From assembly GCA_050295975.1 (NCBI GenBank), contig JBNKQR010000075.1, forward strand, positions 1-11,408: 11,408 bases of DNA, in the 5' to 3' direction. A program made the position numbers and the translations under genes. The notes below the pieces were generated by a model. The model worked only from the letters and a program-made list of their open reading frames with translations. It had not been told where the DNA came from and made no database searches. The stretch is from JAPHTQ01 sp050295975 (GTDB taxonomy: Bacteria > Pseudomonadota > Gammaproteobacteria > Thiohalomonadales > Thiohalomonadaceae). This document shows positions 6,587-11,408 of the stretch, in pieces. The stretch's first letter is position 1. Every line of letters starts with the position of its first letter.

Positions 6587-6615
6587 AATGAACATGAATA
6601 TTCTGGAGATTTACC

Positions 6616-6957
6616 ATGAGTGATGCGGAAAGCCCGTTGATTTTTACCGATAGCGCAGCCGATAAGGTGAAAGCGCTGATCGCCGAAGAGGGCAACGATA
6701 ATCTGAAGCTGCGTGTCTATGTGACCGGCGGCGGCTGCTCAGGCTTCCAGTACGGCTTCACCTTCGACGAAAGCGTCAACGAGGGCGATACCTCAGTGGA
6801 GAAGAACGGCGTGACCCTGCTGATAGACCCGATGAGCTTTCAGTATATGGTTGGTGCCGAGATCGACTACAAAGAAGACCTGCAAGGGGCACAGTTTGTG
6901 ATTCGTAACCCCAATGCCACCACAACCTGTGGCTGTGGTTCCTCCTTCTCCGCCTGA
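6616..6957 (+). CDS. erpA: Iron-sulfur cluster insertion protein ErpA
   Basis: This A-type carrier passes Fe-S clusters to apo-proteins, including IspG/IspH and respiratory enzymes. Its 113 residues are nearly identical in length to E. coli ErpA (114). The three cluster-binding cysteines are present: C41 in GGGCSGFQYG and C105 and C107 in TTCGCGSSF. The EDLQGAQFVIRNPNA stretch before the last pair is typical of ErpA rather than IscA or SufA. A strong ribosome site GGAGA (6605-6609) lies 6 bases before the ATG. A rho-independent terminator follows directly, so the gene ends this transcription unit. Confidence 0.95.
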   Translation: MSDAESPLIFTDSAADKVKALIAEEGNDNLKLRVYVTGGGCSGFQYGFTFDESVNEGDTSVEKNGVTLLIDPMSFQYMVGAEIDYKEDLQGAQFVIRNPNATTTCGCGSSFSA

Positions 6958-6980
6958 TACCCTCACGGTGGCTCAAGGAA

Positions 6981-7018
6981 AAAGCCTCGGTGCTTACCCA
7001 CCGGGGCTTTTCTGTTTT
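6981..7018 (+). terminator. Rho-independent terminator after erpA
   Basis: A 12-bp stem (6981-6992 with 6999-7010, one G-U pair) closes a 6-base loop and is followed by an interrupted T-rich tract to 7018. It lies about 25 bases past the erpA stop and insulates erpA from the citrate synthase gene. Confidence 0.9.
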
Positions 7019-7034
7019 TGTAGTGCAGATATGT

Positions 7035-7063
7035 TTGCAGTAGCATCACCAAGCCCATATACC
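7035..7063 (+). promoter_or_regulatory. Candidate citrate synthase promoter
   Basis: TTGCAG (7035-7040) and TATACC (7058-7063) are 17 bases apart, each a partial match to sigma70 elements. TACAAT just downstream (7064-7069) is a better -10 but lacks a good -35 partner. Because a terminator precedes and a ribosome site follows, a promoter must lie in about 7019-7090; the exact site is uncertain. Confidence 0.3.
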
Positions 7064-7107
7064 TACAATATCTAGCCGACAAAGTTCCACCACTGCGAGG
7101 TTTTTCC

Positions 7108-8265
7108 ATGAGCGACTATCTGCCCGGACTCGAAGGGGTTCCGGCCACCCGCTCCAATATTTCCGATATCGATGGCGAGAAGGGGATTCTTGCCTATCGC
7201 GGTTATCCGATCGAGCAACTGGCCGAACACAGTACTTTCGAAGAGACCACCATGCTGCTGCTGGATGGGCGTTTGCCCACGGCAGATGAGCTGGCCGAAT
7301 TTGACAGACAGCTACGCCAGAATCGCCGGGTGAAGTACAACATCCGCGAGATCATGAAGAACCTTCCTGCTACCGGCCACCCAATGGAGATGCTGCAGAC
7401 CGCCATCGCTAGCCTGGGAATGTTCTATCCGGGCAATGAGTGCCTTACCGGGTCAGAGCTGTGTGAAGACCTGAACTACATTCATCGCATGTCGGTAAAG
7501 CTACTGGCACGCCTTCCTGTCATCGTCGCGATGTGGCAGCACATCCGTAAGGGTTACGACCCGATTCCACCACGAGAAGACCTGACCACGGCGGAGAATT
7601 TCCTCTACATGCTTCACGGGCATGAGCCTGACCCAATCTGTGCGGAGATCATGGATACCAGTCTGGTGTTGCACGCCGAGCACACCATCAACGCCTCAAC
7701 CTTCGCTGCGCTGGTAGCGGGCTCCACACTGGCCAGTCCCTACGGAGTGATTACGGCGGCAGTGGGCACCCTCTCCGGGCCGTTGCATGGTGGTGCCAAT
7801 GAGAAGGTGGTGGAGATGCTCAGGGAGATCGGCTCACCACAGAACGCCGCTGCGTGGCTCGACAAGCAGTTAGACAAAAAGGCCAAGATATGGGGCTTTG
7901 GTCACCGCGAATATTCCGTTAAGGACCCACGAGCCACCATTCTGCAGAAACTGATGGCGAAGCTGGCACACTCTCAGGGGCGGAGCCACAGTCGTATGGT
8001 TGAGACCGCTATGGCCCTGGAAGAGGCGGCGGAAAAACGTCTCGGTGCCAAGGGTGTTTACGCCAATGTCGATTACTACTCGGGCATCCTTTACGCGGAG
8101 ATGGGGATCCCCGTCGATCAGTACACCCCTATCTTTGCTATCTCACGGGTAGCGGGCTGGCTCGCCCACTGGCGTGAACAGCTGGCCGACAATCGTATCT
8201 TTCGTCCCACCCAGGTCTATTGCGGGCCGCCGATGCGTGACTACGTTCCAATCGACAAGCGTTGA
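7108..8265 (+). CDS. gltA: Citrate synthase (short type I form)
   Basis: This enzyme condenses acetyl-CoA and oxaloacetate to citrate, the entry step of the TCA cycle. In 385 residues the catalytic set is complete: H227 in GPLHGGANE, H266 in GFGHRE and D322 in NVDYYSG. HAEHTIN (189-195) supplies further oxaloacetate contacts. The N-terminal beta domain of the large NADH-inhibited E. coli enzyme is missing, so allosteric NADH control of that type is not expected. The opening PGLEGVPATRSNIS and the closing IFRPTQVYCG resemble cyanobacterial-type citrate synthases as I recall them. A 2-methylcitrate synthase is an alternative, but no prp genes are nearby. The gene stands alone between two terminators, with ribosome site GCGAGG (7095-7100). 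Confidence 0.92.
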   Translation: MSDYLPGLEGVPATRSNISDIDGEKGILAYRGYPIEQLAEHSTFEETTMLLLDGRLPTADELAEFDRQLRQNRRVKYNIREIMKNLPATGHPMEMLQTAIASLGMFYPGNECLTGSELCEDLNYIHRMSVKLLARLPVIVAMWQHIRKGYDPIPPREDLTTAENFLYMLHGHEPDPICAEIMDTSLVLHAEHTINASTFAALVAGSTLASPYGVITAAVGTLSGPLHGGANEKVVEMLREIGSPQNAAAWLDKQLDKKAKIWGFGHREYSVKDPRATILQKLMAKLAHSQGRSHSRMVETAMALEEAAEKRLGAKGVYANVDYYSGILYAEMGIPVDQYTPIFAISRVAGWLAHWREQLADNRIFRPTQVYCGPPMRDYVPIDKR

Positions 8266-8281
8266 GATTTGTTTGTGGAAT

Positions 8282-8310
8282 AAAAAACCGGGCACAGCCC
8301 GGTTTTTTTT
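8282..8310. terminator. Bidirectional rho-independent terminator
   Basis: CCGGGC (8288-8293), a 3-base loop and GCCCGG (8297-8302) form a perfect stem flanked by six A (8282-8287) and eight T (8303-8310). It therefore works on either strand, ending both citrate synthase and the convergent anmK transcript. Confidence 0.93.
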
Positions 8311-8312
8311 GC

Positions 8313-9425
8313 TTAAGCGTTGGCAGGATAGATGGCGCCAAGGATGACACTTTCACTGGCACCAGTGACCGATGGCAGGTTACCAGGTAGGAGCTGCAAG
8401 GTGCGCTGTGCCAGCCAGGCGAAGGCCATCGCCTCGATCCAGCGTGGCTCGATACCGTAGACCTCGCTGCTCACGATCTCCACCCCAGGGAGATTGGCGT
8501 GTAGCCGTTGCATCAGATGGCTGTTGTAGGCACCGCCGCCGCAGACAATCACTTCGCTGGTTTGCTCTGCGTGCAGCTTGATTGCTGCAGCCACGGTGCG
8601 GGCGGTCAGCTCGCAGAGGGTTGCCAGAATATCTTCATCGCTCAAACCCTCAGGCGGTAGCTGCGGCAGGAACCAGTCTAGATTGAAGTGTTCGCGCCCG
8701 GTACTCTTTGGCGGAGGTAGCTGAAAATAGGGATCACGCTCCAGTTCAGTCAGCAGGGTCATGTTGACGCTGCCTTTGGCGGCGCTCCGACCATCCTCAT
8801 CATAGGGCTGGTTGTGTTGATGTTGGCACCAGGCATCCATCAGACCGTTGGCCGGTCCCGTGTCGAAACCGATCACCGGTAGTGACGGATCGGCAGGTAA
8901 TATTGTGATGTTGGCGATGCCCCCAAGATTGAGGGCAATACGGTTGTGCTTACCGTCGCGATAGATAGCGTTGTGAAAGACGGGTACTAACGGTGCGGCC
9001 TGTCCACCGACCACCATGTCGCGACGACGAAAATCGGCCACTGTGGTGATTCCTGTCAGCTGCGCGATGCTGTTTGGATCACCGATCTGAACGGTATAAG
9101 GAGGATTAGCCTGCGGCGCGTGGCGGATGGTCTGACCGTGGCTGCCAATAGCACGTACCGAGTCGCGATCAATACCACTGCTCTCCAGCAGATGGCGTAC
9201 AGTCTCAGCAGCGAATTCACCCAGCTGTCGGTCGGCACGGGCACTACGATCAATCTCGTTGGCACCCGGTTGTGCCAGCGCGACAAGCTCCTGACGAAGT
9301 GTCTCTGGAAGCTCTCTACTGAGGCTGCCGCAAAGGTTTGGTTGGGAGGTAGTGAAATCGACAACGACCGCATCGAGGGCATCCATGCTGGTGCCCGACA
9401 TCAGACCAACATAGTACTCGGTCAT
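8313..9425 (-). CDS. anmK: Anhydro-N-acetylmuramic acid kinase AnmK
   Basis: This cytoplasmic enzyme uses ATP to hydrolyse and phosphorylate 1,6-anhydro-MurNAc, giving MurNAc-6-phosphate, in peptidoglycan recycling. Its 370 residues match the family length (about 369). It belongs to the sugar-kinase/Hsp70/actin fold, with the N-terminal GLMSGTSMDALD (7-18), GSHGQTIRH (94-102) and NLGGIANIT (166-174). FDTGPANGLMD follows, with the likely catalytic aspartate D188, and then the adenosine-site VIVCGGGAYNSH. It begins 8 bases after the M23 peptidase stop, with no evident Shine-Dalgarno, so translation probably depends on coupling. The pairing of a wall hydrolase with a recycling kinase is a shared peptidoglycan theme. 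Confidence 0.95.
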   Translation of the reverse strand: MTEYYVGLMSGTSMDALDAVVVDFTTSQPNLCGSLSRELPETLRQELVALAQPGANEIDRSARADRQLGEFAAETVRHLLESSGIDRDSVRAIGSHGQTIRHAPQANPPYTVQIGDPNSIAQLTGITTVADFRRRDMVVGGQAAPLVPVFHNAIYRDGKHNRIALNLGGIANITILPADPSLPVIGFDTGPANGLMDAWCQHQHNQPYDEDGRSAAKGSVNMTLLTELERDPYFQLPPPKSTGREHFNLDWFLPQLPPEGLSDEDILATLCELTARTVAAAIKLHAEQTSEVIVCGGGAYNSHLMQRLHANLPGVEIVSSEVYGIEPRWIEAMAFAWLAQRTLQLLPGNLPSVTGASESVILGAIYPANA

Positions 9426-9433
9426 TGGGTGGC

Positions 9434-10846
9434 TCAGGGTTGGCTTTCGGTGGTAGCTGCCTGGGCTACCTGGACGGTGTTGAAGAGAGCAAGCTGGGCC
9501 AGTAACTGACGGGACTGGATCTTGAAGACATCCATGTATTTCGCCGACAACGGCTTGGCGTTCGGCAGCTTGATGGTGAGTGGATTACGGTGGACACCGT
9601 TCAAGCGGAATTCGTAGTGCAGGTGAGGACCTGTGGTAATACCGGTTCTGCCGACGTAGCCGATAACCTGTCCCTGCTTTACCCGGCTACCATTGGTTAC
9701 GCCACGACGGAAATTGGACATGTGGGCGTAGAGGGTAGTGATGTTGCCACCATGCTGCAGGACGATGGTATTGCCGTAACCACCCTTTCTACCCCGGAAG
9801 ACCACTCTGCCATCACCGGAGGCCTTGATTGGGGTACCAATTTTTGCCGCATAGTCGACACCACGGTGTGGACGTTTCTTGCCTAAGACCGGATGCCAGC
9901 GTTCCCGCTTAAACCGGGAGGATATGCGGTGGAAATCGACCGGGCTGCGGAGGAAGGTTTTGCGCATGCTGCTGCCGTCGGGCGCATAGTAGAGACCGCG
10001 TCCCTTGGGATCGGTAAAGAGGACCGCCTGGTAGGTTTTGTCCTGATTGGTGAATTCAGCGGCAAGGATACGGCCGTCGCGCAGTTTCTCACCATCGAGG
10101 TACTGCTGTTCATAGATGAGGGAGTAGTGATCACCCTTGCGAATATCCAGGGCAAAGTCGATGTCCCAGCCAAAAATACTCGCCAGTTCCATGATGGTGC
10201 CGTTTGAGAGACCGGCATTCATACCGCTTTGGTAGAGCGAACTTTCGATTACGCCGCTAGCATGAGTAACCCGGATATCCAGTGGCGCCTCTTTCAGCTG
10301 ACTGATGAAGCCCTCGTTGGCCTGCCGGATGTAGTAGCTTTTCTCCGGTGACAGGTTGTAGCGAATGCTGTGAAGTTGCTCGTTATCAATCTGGAATTGC
10401 AGCTGTTGCCCTGGCTGCAGGGTAGTGAAATATTTATGTTCCTGGTCGGCTTTGGCCACTTCATGCAGCTGTTGTGGAGTGAGATGAAGGCGGTCAAAAA
10501 TCTGCGACATGTTGTCACCGGGACGAACGGTGATAGTGCGCCAGGGAAGGATGCCCGGCTTGTCGTATTTATCTTCTGCGGAGGCAGTGGTTGCCAGAGT
10601 TGCCGGTAGTGGCAGTGGCAGGTTCAGCAGCTCCTGTTCGCTTCGGGTCGGAGTGATGCTGTTCTCTGCGGTGATCTCGCGGGTTGCTTCGGCTTCATGG
10701 CTGGGGCTGAAGATCGCAACCAGTCCCACTGTAGCGGCGAAAATTGCCAGTGCATGCAGGTGTTTACGCTGAACGCGGGGACGCCGCTCGTTGTTGCGGG
10801 CGTTGTTTGATTTGTAGTCTCTGTTTAAGTAGTTGCCGTAATCCAC
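9434..10846 (-). CDS. Membrane-anchored M23 peptidoglycan endopeptidase (MepM-like, LysM/OapA-like domain)
   Basis: This is a predicted zinc DD-endopeptidase that cuts peptide cross-links in the wall. From GTG 10846 it has 470 residues: a basic cytoplasmic N terminus, a membrane segment (about 29-46), a linker, a LysM/OapA-like domain (about 102-150), a middle beta region and an M23 domain. Zinc ligands are H327 and D331 (HRGVD) and H410 (PHLHYEF); H375 (YAHM) and H408 are the LytM-type catalytic histidines. All are intact. An in-frame ATG at 10915 and one at 11002 would lengthen it. The former lies upstream of a good promoter's -35, and the latter runs into tyrS, so both are disfavoured. GTG 10846 has a weak GAGA about 8 bases upstream. 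The gene is divergent from tyrS and is followed at 8 bases by anmK. Confidence 0.88.
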   Translation of the reverse strand: MDYGNYLNRDYKSNNARNNERRPRVQRKHLHALAIFAATVGLVAIFSPSHEAEATREITAENSITPTRSEQELLNLPLPLPATLATTASAEDKYDKPGILPWRTITVRPGDNMSQIFDRLHLTPQQLHEVAKADQEHKYFTTLQPGQQLQFQIDNEQLHSIRYNLSPEKSYYIRQANEGFISQLKEAPLDIRVTHASGVIESSLYQSGMNAGLSNGTIMELASIFGWDIDFALDIRKGDHYSLIYEQQYLDGEKLRDGRILAAEFTNQDKTYQAVLFTDPKGRGLYYAPDGSSMRKTFLRSPVDFHRISSRFKRERWHPVLGKKRPHRGVDYAAKIGTPIKASGDGRVVFRGRKGGYGNTIVLQHGGNITTLYAHMSNFRRGVTNGSRVKQGQVIGYVGRTGITTGPHLHYEFRLNGVHRNPLTIKLPNAKPLSAKYMDVFKIQSRQLLAQLALFNTVQVAQAATTESQP

Positions 10847-10871
10847 GGAATTTTCTCGAAAAATTTTCCCA

Positions 10872-10900
10872 ACAATACCCCCGCACAAGAGACGGGTCAA
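10872..10900 (-). promoter_or_regulatory. Sigma70-like promoter of the M23 peptidase-anmK unit
   Basis: On the minus strand TTGACC (10900-10895, 5 of 6 matches) and TATTGT (10877-10872, 4 of 6) are separated by exactly 17 bases. Transcription would start near 10865, about 20 bases before the GTG start at 10846. This position is the main reason for preferring that start. Confidence 0.6.
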
Positions 10901-10974
10901 TAATCCAGTTCTCATTCTGTAGCGATTTTCCGCGCTATGGTAATCTAGCGCCACTTTTAGCTCGGGAGATAGGC

Positions 10975-11408
10975 ATGACAACGATTGAGGAAGCGCTCGC
11001 ATTAATCCAGCGCGGCGCGAACGAAATCCTGGTCGAAGAGGAGTTGGTGGCGAAGCTCAAAGAGGGGCGGTCACTGCGGATCAAGGCGGGCTTCGATCCG
11101 ACCGCACCGGATTTGCATCTGGGTCATACCGTGCTTATCAATAAGCTGCGCCAGTTTCAGGATCTGGGGCACGAGGTGATGTTCCTTATCGGCGACTTCA
11201 CCGCCATGATCGGTGATCCGACTGGCAAGAGCGCCACCCGTCCGCCGTTGACCCGCGGCGAGGTGATTGAAAACGCCAAGACCTATGAGCACCAGATCTT
11301 CAAGATCCTCGATCCGGAAAAGACCACCTTGCTGTTCAATTCCTCCTGGATGGGGGAGATGTCTGCGGCTGACCTGATCCAGTTGGCGTCCAGGCATACC
11401 GTGGCGCG
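10975..11408 (+). CDS. tyrS: Tyrosyl-tRNA synthetase (partial, 3' end beyond window)
   Basis: This class I aminoacyl-tRNA synthetase charges tRNA-Tyr. About 144 N-terminal residues are visible, with the nucleotide-binding HIGH-type motif HLGH (48-51) in GFDPTAPDLHLGH and the block FLIGDFTAMIGDPTGKS. The KMSKS loop and the C-terminal S4-like RNA-binding domain would lie beyond the right edge. The GFDPTAPDLHLGH form resembles the TyrZ-type enzyme rather than E. coli TyrS. A strong ribosome site GGGAG (10964-10968) stands 6 bases before the ATG. It is divergent from the M23 peptidase gene; a clear tyrS promoter was not found, only weak -10-like TATGGT at 10937-10942. Confidence 0.95.
   Translation, partial: MTTIEEALALIQRGANEILVEEELVAKLKEGRSLRIKAGFDPTAPDLHLGHTVLINKLRQFQDLGHEVMFLIGDFTAMIGDPTGKSATRPPLTRGEVIENAKTYEHQIFKILDPEKTTLLFNSSWMGEMSAADLIQLASRHTVA

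Noticed and set aside
9590..9886. Plus-strand frames under the M23 peptidase gene (9590-9886 and 9893-10207)
   Set aside because: They are shadows of a gene whose zinc and catalytic residues are all intact on the minus strand.
10915..10950. tyrS promoter or tRNA-sensing leader
   Set aside because: Only weak -10-like bases and a short 5-bp repeat are present; there is no room or sequence for a T-box or attenuator.
1..11408. CRISPR array, insertion sequence, tRNA or rRNA, prophage or toxin-antitoxin pair
   Set aside because: No direct-repeat arrays, terminal inverted repeats, transposase or cloverleaf-like segments were seen; the genes are ordinary chromosomal ones.

Overview
The window looks like chromosomal core sequence from a moderately GC-rich gammaproteobacterium. 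It is densely packed, with no mobile elements, no CRISPR array, no RNA genes and no gene-free stretch above about 150 bases. From memory, the order argC / coiled-coil membrane protein / bactofilin / erpA / anmK / M23 peptidase / tyrS matches the Pseudomonas aeruginosa neighbourhood. The extra citrate synthase and the ClC and TlpA genes suggest another lineage, perhaps a Chromatiales or sulfur-oxidiser relative. That placement is inference.

Left part (1-1880): a zinc uptake locus. zur and znuC run leftwards and overlap by 8 bases; znuC is cut by the window edge. znuA is divergent. A near-consensus Zur operator lies between them and covers candidate -10 elements for both directions, so zinc-loaded Zur would shut off the regulator and the transporter together. 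The long reading frame running through znuA from within zur is not real upstream of about 972.

Middle left (1877-4210, minus strand): clcA-like H+/Cl- antiporter, then a membrane-tethered TlpA/ResA-type thioredoxin, then hemJ (protoporphyrinogen oxidase). tlpA and hemJ are 3 bases apart. hemJ ends tail to tail with znuA, their stop codons overlapping.

Middle right (4363-6957, plus strand): argC (arginine biosynthesis), translationally coupled to a single-pass coiled-coil protein (probably DUF6776), then a bactofilin, then erpA with its own Shine-Dalgarno and a strong terminator.

Right part (7108-11408): a monocistronic citrate synthase of the short type, with a terminator on each side. Convergent to it, on the minus strand, is an M23 peptidase gene followed by anmK; their shared terminator with citrate synthase appears bidirectional. 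The M23 gene is read from a good sigma70-like promoter facing away from tyrS, whose 5' part closes the window.

Together the bactofilin, coiled-coil protein, M23 endopeptidase and AnmK make a cell-envelope and peptidoglycan theme interleaved with housekeeping genes. The most plausible under-described unit is the coiled-coil protein plus bactofilin pair. No exotic defence or mobile system is visible.
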